This document shows, in pieces, positions 13,601 through 25,300 of a stretch of DNA of 64,000 nucleotides. The notes below the pieces were generated by a model that worked only from the letters and a program-made list of their open reading frames with translations, searched no databases and had not been told where the DNA came from. Location of the stretch: NCBI GenBank assembly GCA_037576195.1, contig CM075103.1, positions 19,096,001 through 19,160,000 on the forward strand. Direction: 5' to 3'. The DNA comes from Phytoseiulus persimilis (taxonomy: Eukaryota; Arthropoda; Arachnida; Mesostigmata; Phytoseiidae). The position numbers and the translations under genes are program-made. Position 1 is the first letter of the stretch. Each line of letters opens with the position of its first letter.

Positions 13601-16600
13601 ATACTTTAGCTGCACAGACGTCTCACTCCATGAACTTCGAACATCCTGCATGCAAACTTCTTCGTCCTCCCCAAACGGAGTTCTCGAGAATATCAAGCCC
13701 TGTACTTCCATGTGCTCAGAAAAATGGATGAATGACCAGACACGTTGATTGATTCCACAACGATGTACGGAAGGATGAGTCGATTGATGGATAATGGTTT
13801 GCTCGATCACAACGGGTTCGAATAATGAATCAATGGCAGACTGATTACAAGTCATTCGATCATTGATGGATTGGAGCAGGATCCGTAGATCAATGACGGA
13901 ACAATCGACGATGAATTCATTTGAGTTCAGCTCCACACTGATTGCTACTCATGATGAATAAAAATTACAGATTTTTCCGAAAGGAATCAATTGATGAAGG
14001 GGAAAACCGTACTACATTCAACGGGATTTTCGGAGGGCCGTATTGATTTTGGATCAAAACGAATAATGAGTCAGTTGAGATCGTCCAGGGAATTGACGAA
14101 CAGATCAACCATATCAGAGTTGACTGATGATCTGAAAGATGCTCAATGATCATAACAAAAAAAGGCTCGATTGAAATTGATAAATACCGGCTTGGCTTTC
14201 GAAGCGAATGCAAGATATTTCGGGTCCTCGTAGAGTCTCGACGTTCGCCTCAGGGTTCCGTATTTTTCCGCCGATCGTTGATCAGCGTAGCTGGAATTTA
14301 CGTGAGAAAAACTCATAGGCTTCTCGTGCTACTTTTCTCATCTCGCTTCATGACCCGAGTCACGTACCGCGCGCGCTTTTTCCGTTGCTCGTCTACGGAG
14401 CTTTCACGTAGAAGTTAAAACTCGCCGAGAGGATATAGCACTTGCACTCTCAGCACGTACTTCGACTTGATTCCGTATCCGACCCACGTTGCAACGCCCA
14501 AAACAATGCCACCGCACGGCTCGCAACGTCGCTCACCTTTGTTCGATGTTGGCCGCACTGAGACATTTGACCTGACGGCTGTTGCTCCCCGGCGAATTCT
14601 TTGGAGAGACCCGATCGAGATGGAGTTCGCTCACGGCACTTCTACAGATCGGAGCGTTGAACGATGGCACCGACGACGGTACATTCTGGATCGAAGATTG
14701 ACATTCAATTATACTTTCCGCAATGCACTTGCTGGCCGAGTCGATCAGCTTGCCCGCCATCAGATGGCTCCCGGGCCAATCGGTGACCGGCTGTCAACAG
14801 ATCGAATGCGCCCTCGGCTCGGGCGGAAATGGTTGTCTCACCTTCAATGCAGATTTTCCTTCCAGGAGATTCGAGTCGCTCCGCGCGGGCTGAAGTCCTT
14901 GAGATCCCAACGCGAACTCGCTGATTTTCAACGTTTGCGAAGAGACCTTTTCGAAGAAGGAAATCAGTGCTTGGAACATTATCAATGGTCGGAGACCTAG
15001 AATCTAGATACACCAACACCGCTAGTGACTGCACTTCGTTCGGGCCTGAAGACGCTTGCGGCTGTGGACTTGTTCCCTGGCGGTACTAGAGGCAAATTTC
15101 ATTGTGTCGCGGATCGACACGGAGCTTTTCTCCAAGGGCTCATTCAGCCCGGCACGAATATACCGTATATGGTTTGCGTGGCGAGTCGTATAACGACAAG
15201 CTTCAGGCCTATAATATCTTCCAACGAGAGGCTCGTTCGAGAGTGAAATTTTCTTCTCGGCCGAGAACTCGGCTTGCAAACAATAGAGAGCCAGTCGGAA
15301 GTCTTTTCTTGGTTCGAGAGGCCGGAGTCTCGATGAAGATCGATGAGTTCAAGAGAAGTGGGCTGTTCGTGTGAACAGTTCTTGAAGAATCAAGCGGGAA
15401 TGAGGCATCTGGTACATCTACATCAATACCCTGATGAGTAAGCGGAATGGGTGAAAGACGAGCGCATACCTTGTTTTGAGCGTTTGATCTGAGCTGGACT
15501 CCCCTGGGCTGACTTTCGATCTGTATCGTTGTCGCGTTATTCGGAGCGATCACAGCATCAGAGTCGGTCCGAAGCACCACTCGATGGCTGGCTCGTCTAA
15601 CAGGCTGACGACCCGGACCTGACAACGCGAGGGAGAGGAGGAAAAAGGTTTTTAGACTAGCTTCGACCTTCCCCACCAGCATTCGTGAAATTACGTTTCC
15701 GAAGCTCTCCGAGAACACGATCTTGGACGAGATACTGACCTCTCTCGCAGATGGAGACTGTTGTGACTTCTGTTTGATTCACGGTGTTCGGTTTGCCGTT
15801 ACAATTGTTTCTACTGTTGTCTTTGGCGTTCTTCTCGTTGACCTCGTTATTGATTGAAGCGTTGTTCACCATGACAGTTGAGACGTGATTTGTTTGAGGC
15901 TTGCTTGTTTCGACAGAGTCGTATATTGATTCGTAAGCCGACGATTTGGACGATCGAGTGGAGTCTGGAGAAGATGATCCTCGTTCTGAACCTGAAATTG
16001 AATAGAGTCAGAGTTACCTTGGTTTGTTCTTTTTTCGCACTGAATCACTGTTGGAGATCCTCGTTCCAGCCACATAACTGCAGATATCAAAAGCATGGGA
16101 GGAGAAGCTGTTCTTTTTTGTCGCTCTGAGATCGGAATCCAGGAGGTGGGGAAGGCGGGGTTCTGACCTTTCAGGGAGAAACTGTCGGGAGAAGATGAGC
16201 TCTCGCGAGACGAAGGCGCTCCACTGTCGATCGAGTCACCCTTAGCGTCCTCGATGAGCAAATCTCTTGTGAGGCTCAAATCGTCCGCGGTGAGGACGTC
16301 CTTGCAAGTGACGTCGAGGTAATCGAGCTCGTTCTTCGAGACGTTTTTATTCCTTTGCATCAACTGCAAACGTTTGTCGAGCTCTTCGGTGACGCTCCTC
16401 GTCAAGCCGAAATCGATACGGTAATCGTTACGGCTTTGATCTGTGTTTGTCGGGGTTGATAGTTTCATCGAGTGATCGACTTTCGTCTCCCCTTTCTGCG
16501 GAGTTTTGTTGTCCTTGACGAGGTTGGCGTTGATTGAATTGAAATCCGTGTTTTTCTTCGTGAGCTTCGTGAACATCTTGTCCTGTTCGGTGGTGTCGAG

Positions 16601-17831
16601 AGAATCGAGGAGCGCTTCATCGAAGTCCTCCTCCGAGCCGTCCCAGCCGTCGTCGTCGTCTTCGTCTTCAGGCACACTGTCGAGCCCGCCGAAACCGATG
16701 ACCTGTTCCTCGTCTTTGAAGACAACTCCTTTCTTCTTGTTCGGATCGGGACCTCCCTTCAGGATGCTTTTCACGCCCGAGGTCTGTTTCGATGTCGCTT
16801 GCGGCGTTGGTTTGCTCCCGACCAGGGCCAAGCTCGAGCCAATCAACGACAAGTGGAGATCGTTCCTGGGATCTCTGCAACCCGAGCCGATTTTCGGCGA
16901 CGCGGCACTCGAGGCTGTCCGAGGGTTGATCGTTCTCATCATGCTGAAAACGAAAGCCACACAATGATTTCTGCAGATTGAATGCGCTTCGACAGGAGCG
17001 CAAATTAAATTTTCCGCAGCGGTCCCTTGAGAATTCACTGATCATGCGGTTAATCGTTCACGCTTCAAAATCGCGATGTCCTTCACAGTTTCGCGAGAGA
17101 TTCAATCAATCGATTGCTGCCCGCCCGAGCCGATCCCTTGACAGTACAATTTGCAGTTTCATGCCTCTCAAAACCGATGATAAATAAACAAACGAAAATC
17201 GTCATCGAAATATTTCCGCTTGAGATGGAGCGAAGTCGTAGGACGCTCGCCATTGACCAGCAACATGTGAGACTGTTCGATTGTTCCGCGTGAAATTGCA
17301 GAACGAAAAGGCAGCAGAACTCTCTTGGAACCAAGAACGATTTCGCACCAGAGGTAACATCGTTCAGGGAAATAGAATCCTTCGATCTGAATGACAAATG
17401 TTTGTAAGAAATGGACGTTGGATCGGGACGTGAAAGCTAAGGGAATGTGGACAGCGAATACGGTCCCACAAAGTTCTCTGGCAGTGATCATCATCAAGTG
17501 GACCAGTGGTCTGCCTCCGAGGAAGCGTTTGACACCCCTCCCCCATATCCCCGGGTAATACTGGGCACGTTAAGAAATAGAGGGTGAGCAGTTTGAACTT
17601 TCCTCAACAGCGAAAATTTCACTATCAAGAGCCGTTCAAAGACTAGATCTCTTCGCGTTGTTGGGATGACGGTCTACACCGCGTCCCAGGATTCCCACAT
17701 AACTAGAAGTTTGAAGCCTGCAAGGATACTCACGTGATCTCGTGTTCGGCTTCGCATCGAAAGCAGTTGGAGCACAAATCTCGGCGCCAGCTGTTCTCCA
17801 CGAATGTGTCGCAGATCAAAGATGAAGGCAT
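4696..17831 (-). CDS. PEAK1/PRAG1-family pseudokinase scaffold, 16 coding exons
   Basis: Exons, 5' to 3': 17734-17831, 16168-16943, 15740-15991, 15470-15618, 14842-14946, 13349-13609, 12626-12990, 12139-12283, 7434-7593, 7238-7366, 6492-6625, 6156-6356, 5915-6025, 5498-5723, 5324-5448, 4696-5152. All junctions are GT-AG and in phase, giving about 1,230 residues once one surplus base in exon 14 is discounted. The N-terminus (CDTFVENSW, then LCSNCF and EH) matches the vertebrate PRAG1/PEAK1 start (known family motif: CxxFVEHxWKPGxCKNCF). A disordered middle contains KGVVFKDE, an acidic run and EPIYAEP (Tyr518), like the EPIYAES SH2/PTB-docking site of PEAK proteins. Residues about 860-1160 form the kinase fold: GGISWSDF, VLILPQSQ, LQLCRDL, then ADLEN where DFG should be. 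Lys, HRD and DFG are all absent. The end (FELWQAP, then SRWLALQKAL) matches the helical dimerisation tail. Expected role (family knowledge): cytoplasmic scaffold for Src/Csk/Shc/Crk signalling. Least certain are the donor at 7238 and the acceptor at 14946. Confidence 0.85.
5324..6356 (-). other. Pseudokinase domain core of the PEAK-family gene
   Basis: Four consecutive exons (6156-6356, 5915-6025, 5498-5723, 5324-5448) encode the N-lobe, hinge, and helices C, D and E. The glycine-rich loop position reads KGGDIQICKAVY. The beta3 position (TLLFTPP) has no VAIK-type Lys. The catalytic loop reads AHHLTNN in place of HRDLxxxN, and the metal-binding segment reads RIADLEN in place of DFG. The fold is therefore kept and chemistry is not expected, as in vertebrate PEAK proteins. 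The intron at 5449-5497 is only 49 nt. Confidence 0.8.
5621..5624 (-). other. Apparent +1 frame break at a G4 run in pseudokinase exon 14
   Basis: Exon 14 is 226 nt, where 225 would keep phase 0 at both ends. The first half reads LQLCRDLQSLQAQG and the second half reads LTNNCPCILRIADLEN in the next frame. The switch falls at or close to four consecutive C on the plus strand (G4 in the mRNA sense). One base fewer joins both halves into a continuous family-like sequence. Causes could be an assembly homopolymer error, an inactivating allele, or less likely programmed frameshifting. Confidence 0.7.
7594..12138 (-). other. Largest intron (4.5 kb) of the PEAK-family gene
   Basis: It lies between exon 8 (ends EAQFQ, donor GTGAGT) and exon 9 (begins PLMSVETAPP, acceptor TATTCCAG). 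Several open frames of 60-150 codons occur on both strands, for example 8079-8528 minus and 9033-9365 plus. None showed a recognisable family or splice-consistent extension. No tRNA or transposase was recognised. Confidence 0.6.
13720..14170. repeat. Low-complexity TGAT/GGAT-rich stretch in a PEAK-gene intron
   Basis: This intronic segment is unusually dense in ATGGATGA, TTGATTGA, TCAATGA and similar tetranucleotide-like words, without a perfect tandem period. Similar wording recurs near 43.33-43.88 kb and 62.80-62.88 kb, so it may be a diffuse simple-sequence family. Confidence 0.35.
17734..17831 (-). CDS. First coding exon of the PEAK-family gene (Cys/His motif)
   Basis: The ATG (complement of 17829-17831) opens an exon with the CxxF...LCxNCF...EH pattern of PEAK-family N-termini. 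It ends in a GTGAGT donor in phase 2. The next exon begins with one base that completes a Thr codon and then two Met codons, so translation does not have to start at those downstream Mets. This short exon is easily missed, and it is what fixes the family assignment at the N-terminus. Any 5' untranslated exon upstream was not located. Confidence 0.85.
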
Positions 17832-18367
17832 TCTTGTTCTGGCGAGCTAGAAACCAGCTCACTTATATGACATCATCCACCTGGAAAGCAGATGATCTCC
17901 ATGAGATTCGCTCCGGAAATCCATATCGGAAAGAAATTCTGGCTCTCCCCCAAGGGCTGATTTCTGAGGAAGCCAGGAGAGGAGGAGCCCGACTCGTTCA
18001 GGTGCCTTGTGTAACGGCCTCGACTCGGTTAGCGAGATCAGGTGAACTCGTTCATGGACGATACGACCTGCGGATCGGGTCTACGTTCCGCGTTGCTGCT
18101 CGTTTGCTGCGAATATGTATCAATCTCTGTATGATTTTTGTTCATAACCGTGGCCTCAAGACCACTGTCTCAATCTCTGAATTCACGATCAAGGTTTCTA
18201 CTTGGGTTGACCGCGCCCTATCAGAAACTGTACTTCGCAGAAGTCAGAGAGCATCGGACAACAGAACTCTCCTCCAGCCTCCCGTATCGATCAGCGCCGT
18301 GAGATTCAGGCTTTCCCCTAACCAAGCGTTCGGAGGCGGGAATGCCGGGTTCGGGAATCATCACCTT

Positions 18368-18514
18368 CTTGAATTCGGCAATTTTTTTCTGTCGAATCCG
18401 TCAAATTGCTTGTCATCTCCCCCAGCACGGTACTGCGAGAGATCCTCTCGAACGAAAAGAGCAGGTTTTCGGCGAATGTTCCCCATCGTTCCCTATGCTT
18501 CCTAAGGAAGCTGA
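18368..18514 (-). CDS. Possible minus-strand exon upstream of the PEAK-family gene, unidentified
   Basis: An acceptor with a pyrimidine tract (AGCTTCCTTAG) is followed by an open frame containing KHRERWGTFAENLLFSFE and STVLGEMTSNLTDS, ending at a GTGATG donor. The amphipathic, charged composition looks coding. Its donor phase does not fit directly onto the first PEAK exons, so it belongs to another gene, to an exon chain I did not find, or to chance. Confidence 0.25.
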
Positions 18515-18837
18515 ACTTCGACGTTCACTCTCAAGAATTGCAAGGGAGCCAAGTTTTGCTTGCATAGACAAGCCAAGTGATTCAAATTGGTGAGCGAGCA
18601 TGTTTGGAGGGGTGCATTGAGTGGAAGAGCAAATGGCATCAACAGCGGGTTATATCTCTCTGTGGGCTTCTTCGGAGCCCGGCGCTTTGAGGCAACAGGT
18701 CAGCGGCAAGATCCTTCATCCAGTCGTCATGGACAAGACGGACCATTGAAAACTATGACCGCTGACCCGAGCGGCTCGTTTCGAACAAATATGTTGTAAA
18801 TTATTGTGGATTATTATGATTATTGACATTTTTTCAG

Positions 18838-19318
18838 CCTGGCTATCGGAGTTCTCCGTGCTAGTTTCTGTCAGGATCAGCCGAATCAGGAAGTCAATCT
18901 CCCTAGCGTTCTTTTATGGACGAAACGTTCCCATCGAAGAGCCGTGCCATCCGATTAGATTCGGCTCGCTACCGAAAACACATGACATTCGGGGTCTTGG
19001 ACAATATTGGACCCAGCTTGGCTTCGATGTGGAAGACACAGAAAAGACTAACGAAATCGATTGCGCCATCATGAGAACGCTTCAACTTCTCTCTGGAGAA
19101 CGAGTCTTCGACGCTCGTCAAAGAGATCACCAGACGCCCCATCGTGGAACGATTTCCCCGCCGTTTCCTCTTCTCACCATCGCAACGCGGGCGATCCCGA
19201 AAACCGAAGTCTCATCATCTTCGGAGTATCGATGGGGACTCGAGTTCAAGTCGTGCCAAGTCCCAATGAAGTACACGTCATCGGAACATTGCGCAACGTG
19301 CTCAAAGAGGATGACTAA
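18838..19318 (+). pseudogene. Caspase-like p20 fragment, frame-broken and truncated
   Basis: After a TTTTTTCAG acceptor, one frame contains AFFYGRNVPIEE and then WTQLGFDVEDTEKTNEI, resembling the start of a caspase p20 (known pattern: G-T-x-x-D..L...F..LGF-x-V). About 70 nt further on, similarity moves to another frame: AVSSSHHRNAGDPENRSLIIFGV matches the catalytic SHG-x-x-G...I-x-G segment, with SHH in place of SHG. The frame stops before any QACRG active-site cysteine. Frame change, altered His-Gly and missing Cys point to a relic rather than a working protease. An unrecognised intron and divergence are the alternative. Confidence 0.35.
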
Positions 19319-22300
19319 ACCGATTCACCACGTTTGAGTGTATTGTGGATTCTGGGCTTGTTATGAGGTCTCCACAAGTCAGTCAAAAGGTCGATGAAAC
19401 ACTGGACCGATGAAAGACTCTACGTGAAAAGGAATATATAAATGGAAGCGTAACCGTATCGCACACTCCCACAATGCTCGACGGCCTTTGAAACAGTCGC
19501 TCGCTCGTGCGGTCTGTCACCACGCTGAGCCGGCCAGCTAGCTCTCAAGTCCGCCTGGGCTCTTAGCCGCACAAATAATTGAAAACCGGCCCCAGGTCAA
19601 GGCAGACACCCGCACCTGTGTCATAATTTGCCAAATATGCTCGAGGAGAGAAGGAATCGGGGGGACGGATGATGGGTTCAAACCAGAGAAACGTATCTCC
19701 CATCGCTGAACCCGGTGGAGGAAAGAGCTCCATTGAGCAGCACCACTCTTCCTGTTTTCTGTTGCACCTGTTTTTGGTTCGGGGAACTCGAAATCGGCCA
19801 AGCTGGCGGTAAAGTTTCCGAGCTCCAAGTTGAATGCATGGCGGATCCGAATGCGCTCTCGATCTCTAGCCGGAGTACAAGGGTTTCCAGTTACCGAAAT
19901 TCCGGATCGATCCGTTTTTCCAGGTGTCAAGCGCTTTTTCGTTAGCGTGTCTCAAGGTTATGAAACTCTAGATCAGAGAACGATTCAGAACCGATTCCGT
20001 GAATCGCGTACAGGAGAAGTAAAAACTCGGATACAATGTTGTCCAGAAGTCGCCGTGATCGGAGCTGTCGTACGTTTTGTCCATGTTCGAAGCCATCGGG
20101 AACGGAGGAGTGAGGTTGAGCCGAACGATACGAAAGCAGAAAGCGAGCACACGAGGGATAACGCAAGCAGAGTAAGGTCAAATATTGAAAGACAAAAGAC
20201 GAGGTACAAAAGCGGCACGACCCGCCCCCAACGACGAACCCAATCAGAGAAGACACTGCGACGGATTCTGTGCAGATCATTGTCTAGTCATATTCTGTCG
20301 GCTACGACTCGTGACCCAATTAGGCCGAGCGGCTGACGAGCCGGCGAGAAAACGTTGAGAAGGGAGGATTCGGCGAAGACATGCTGGTGTGTGAGCGGTT
20401 GTGTGAGTGACCCACTGAAGTAAGTGACCCGTGAGCCACGAGGAGCTAACGTAAGCAGATGCCAGTACGAGAGAAAGTGAAACTGTTAGGCAACGCTTCC
20501 AGCTCGACGGGCACAAACAGAGAATCCGCCGGGTCGGCCTCGCCTCCCAGATGAGCCGAAAGAAGATTATTCTTTGCTCGCGGCTGCCGTCGATGACAGT
20601 CATGCTGCCCGGGAAATCTCGAGCCCCCCAGCAAGTTCTCTCTCCGACTCTCTATGAAACGGAACGCTGTTCCCGACGAGGGGCCACGTAGTATAACCAG
20701 AAATGCCGGATGGCGGAAAAGTCCTTCCTGAGCAGGAGGGTGGGGAGGGCAGGGCACCGAAGATCAGTACATGGGGCGTGCGTAAGCACGTGAATACGAA
20801 ATGGATGGACTCCCGGAGGTTTTTCCCAGGGTTGCAAATCCTCATTCCGGAGTCGGAGAGCCCGAAAATCCCTGAAGGGAGAATTCGCCTAAGCTGCCTC
20901 GTCAACGTTCCCGATAGAATGAGATCCAGGCTTGGGAGATTTACATCTCTGACGGCGGTTCGGCCCTCCGCTGCGGACAATAGCTCGATCCGTGAAAATC
21001 AATAATAAGTCGACGAGAAGGCAATTTTTCGTCGTTTCCAAACTGCTGATTATATGAGCTGTGCTCGATTCCGATACCTGTTGAGATTTATTGTGCTGTA
21101 ATCGAAGCGACGTGGTCACTCATTTACGCTGTCTCGGACATTCCTCATTGTCATTATCGCTCCGCGCGCTTCAGTTATCAAACCGAGCTTCCGTGTCACC
21201 GAAGCGCTGACCAGTTCACGAAAGGCACTAATTGGCCTCGGCTGAACATCGGATTGATACATTGCCTTTTTATTATTCTTCCCGAGCGGTCAACTTCTTC
21301 CTGTTCGAGCCGCTCCTGTGAAGAGTGGATCAGTCACAGCTTCAGCGCAGCCACTCGAGTGATTGATTGGATTCCAGCGCTTCCAGCAGTGACTAATTTG
21401 AAAAGTCATCGGAAGATCGATCAGAGGTATGAAGTCGACACCGCGTTCCTTGGAATGCCTACAGGGAGTTCACCGAGCCTTCCTTTGGGGTTTCCAAGGA
21501 GTCACCGTGTTCTAAGGAATAATCCGGTAGGATGCTCCTCGAGCCCTAGCTCCACTTCTCATTTCGGAAAAACAAATCGACCACCTCGTCGGTAGATGCG
21601 AATATGTACGCACTTCTCCGCCGACAATCAAAGCGAGATAAGGAAAGAGATCTACAGGTGAACTTTGCCGGAAAGCGGGGGCTGCATGAAAGTAAGACGA
21701 TATCGAGGGGAGAAGACGTTATCCAATATCTGACATCCCACCACTAGAAAGGGCGCTAGAAAGGGTTGTGTTCGTCGAATGCGTACGTCAAACGCTCCGG
21801 TATTGCTGTTATTATCATGGCATGCTTCCCCTTTAAAGCCTTGTGCGGTGGATTTCCCAACCAAGGTCGTTTCTTGGTGGGAGACCTTTGATACCCACGG
21901 TCCGAATATCGAGAATATCGTGGTATTTCGGATCTGTTCAAAGTGTGGTTTCCACGGGCTTTGGTCTGGGTCCGAAACAACATCGTTCGATTGAGCCGAG
22001 TCGATACAATCAACGAACAATGCCACCTCTTCTTCCGATACGGCGAACAGCGTTTCTCGAAAGGGAATGCCGCGGGAAGGCGAGATACAATCGAGACGTG
22101 GCCGAACGCAACTTACCCCAGAGTCAATCGAACTAATTCGTTAGAACGCATCGTGAACGTCCCGAATCATCTCACACGGAGAAAATGTTTCTGTAGGCGG
22201 AACACGTCTGAATTTCGCTACAGACCATTAGCGACGCGAGCCCGCCCTCTTCTCATGATGTAAGACAGTGCATTTGGCAAGTGATTTACCCCGCTCGATC

Positions 22301-25300
22301 CACGACCACCTCGATTCTGGCTCAGAAGTCTGGCCGACGGTTGAGTCGTGATCTAGCGTGAAATTTATCGCTAGTTACTCTCCGGACAATTGTATTCGAG
22401 CTCTGCTCGCAGAATATTGCCTTCACCATGAGCATTGCGGAGCAGAAAAACTGGAATTCTTCATTGAACTTTCCGCTGAACTTGGTTTTCCGTGTTTCGC
22501 TTGTGTGGGAAATTCAAATACCAACAGACGAAATCCGTTAAACGTGGCGGAGTACGCCGTCCCGGAGTTATGTCTCCCGAAGTGTCGCCAAACAGCAAGA
22601 TCTGAAGCCCAGACATCCGTCGAACTGCTCTGGATATCATTCTCCCAAAGACACACTGAAGACTGCGTTTTATTCGAACATTGTCACCCTCAGTGAGCGA
22701 GACGAAGCTGACTCGACTGACACGGATAATAACTGTTGCTTTCGCTGACTGAGTGAGCACGAAGCAGATGTTTAGACACCTCCATATTGTCTGATGCGTT
22801 TGAATGTGCGCTCCATTGTGAGCTTCCTCGAAGGCAAACAATGCAACGCGGCATTTCGAATGCATAAAAACAACTCCTCTGGCGGGATTCTGTGGAATAA
22901 TGGTGAGAACCTGAGACTGGAACTTACTTACGGAAATGCGTTCTTAGACCAATCAAGTCCGGACAGGTTTTTTACACGATGAGGTCCGACCACTTGAAAT
23001 TTGTCTTTCCTCGTGTTTTTCACGATTTTTTGTCGTTGCGACCGTGGCTCTTGTTGTTGTTGCTGCCGCGAGGACGTGCAGTGTGCATTGTGGGTGAAGT
23101 GTGGAACCCGCTCCAAGGCATTGAAAACTACATTGTTCCCGAGCTTACGGATTTTTTCGGAGCCGTTCGGGAGGAGATGATCATTTATACAATACATCCC
23201 TAGGAGGACTGGGACATCTATACATCGTTTGCTCCCTAATTGGAGGCATGCCTGTCTATTTCTCAGCCTTAGAGGATTAGCTCGTCCTACGATCGGGCGA
23301 TATGCTTCATGCCAGATTCTATTCCTCCTATGCATCTTCTGGTCTTGAGATACGATCAAATACAAGAAATACGGATCCAGAAATCGCTGCTCGTACGGAT
23401 TAGCCGTGAAACATCGGATCCGACGCAGAGGATTGGATCCACCAATTACTTCGTGTCCCTGAGCGAACTGGTGGGCACATCTTGTCATGCAGAAACGATA
23501 ATTCGGCAGGAGCTGCAGATCGTTCTCCGAGCGAGGGGGGTGGGTGCTCAATCGTTTCTGTCGACGGCTGCGATACCTTCTGATAACCGTTAGTGATCGT
23601 TTACGAGAAAGCGCACAGCCGTCAGCCAGACGCTGCAGAAACGCTTCTGGTCGAGGAAGTCGTGGCCGTGCAATGACGCCCACGGAGGCATTGTTTGTGA
23701 ACGATGGCAGACGGGAAACAACAGCGTCACAAAATATCCGCGCGGTTTCCCTCAAACAATCTGCGTTTATCGTTGTCAGCGGAAGCTCAACGGCTGGCCC
23801 GGGTCGGCCGCGAGTCGCTCGGGCGCCATGTCTCGATTTTCATGAGGGGAATTCATCGACTCTGACAAAGAACATCACGAACCAATCATTTCGGCAACGA
23901 GCAACGAAGTTCCGATCGGACTATCCGTTGACCAGCCGAACTCCTTCGATTGAGGAGAGAGTTCATCTCAAGACATTTCGATTATTCATTCACCAACGAC
24001 TTCTGCTGGGACGGGACATGCCGAGTTTTAATGTCCCGTCCTGCCTTATTATCACCCTGATAACTTTCCATATTTCCAATCGGCTTCCTGCGGCTCGTCA
24101 ACGAGCTCGTGGACGCCAAGCAGCGGAACTCGAAATCTGTTGCTCCATATTATTTCATTCTTGTCCGCCTGAGTTTCGACCGGATTAGCGGCCACGAACT
24201 CTCCCCGAGGTGCGCACACATTCAAGGCTCACATCTCACATTCGTACACCATGCTGTACGACGAGCAAGAATCCATTCATTCGTCGAGATCTCGTTCGAC
24301 TCGCCCATGCGCTGACTGCCTCTAATGACCACGATGGTCATAACCCTTTAAGGTCGTTGTCTGATCTCCCCAGAAATCGTCCTCCCGCAAGCTGAGCCGC
24401 AAACGAACACCTGCTGATCCAGTTTGGTTACGTCGTTCCACTGTCTTCGACTTCGTGGGCTCTGCTGTTCATGCTCGCGGCGCTTCCGTAGCGATCACGA
24501 TCCGAGCTCTATGAAGGTGAACCTTATTTTCCTCCAGATTTCGAAATCGGATCACCGAATCGTCGGCGTGAAGATGTCACGATTTCGCACTTAGGGATAA
24601 TCTCACTCAGAAAGACACCGTGGGCTGCACAGATGGAATTTTCTCCTTCGTCTCCTTCTATTGTATCGCGGGGAAGGACTCTTGCTGCGATCCAGTCTCA
24701 GCGCGAGGCGCCCCATGCGCTGCTGCAGACGAGGCCCAGCTATGGATTCACGACGGAATTCGACGTCGTGGACGTAGTGACGGTGGACGAAAGTGAGAAC
24801 GCGTTCACGAACCAAGGCAGGATGGAAACCAGAAGGTCCACATCAGACTATAATGATAACATTGCTTCAATAGAAACGTCGACGAGGCGACAGCCTCCGC
24901 ACACTGATCGCTCGGTTCCCACACACTCAGGAACTTTGAAGGCCTTCTGGATTCTGGTCAGAATTCCGCGAAGACGCTCGAATTTAATTTCCAACATGTC
25001 GGGCTCCATACGTCCAACAAGCATCCGTGTGTGGTAGCGGGTCTTAGATTTTGTGCACAGGGTGGCACTTCATGGTTGTTCCGCCAGTCGCGGAAGTTGG
25101 AGGTGGTGGATCGGAAGTTAAGAGGATTTGCTGTTTCATTTGTCCGTTTGTTCTGGCGAACTGGGAGAAAGTACCAGCGAGGACGCTGATCGAGAATGAC
25201 TCCTCGATGAACGGGTCACATGAAGTGCCGAAGAGGAAGACAATCGCGATCATCGGTTCCTCGCAGATGTGGAAGTTGCAGACATGAACAAAACTGTGGG

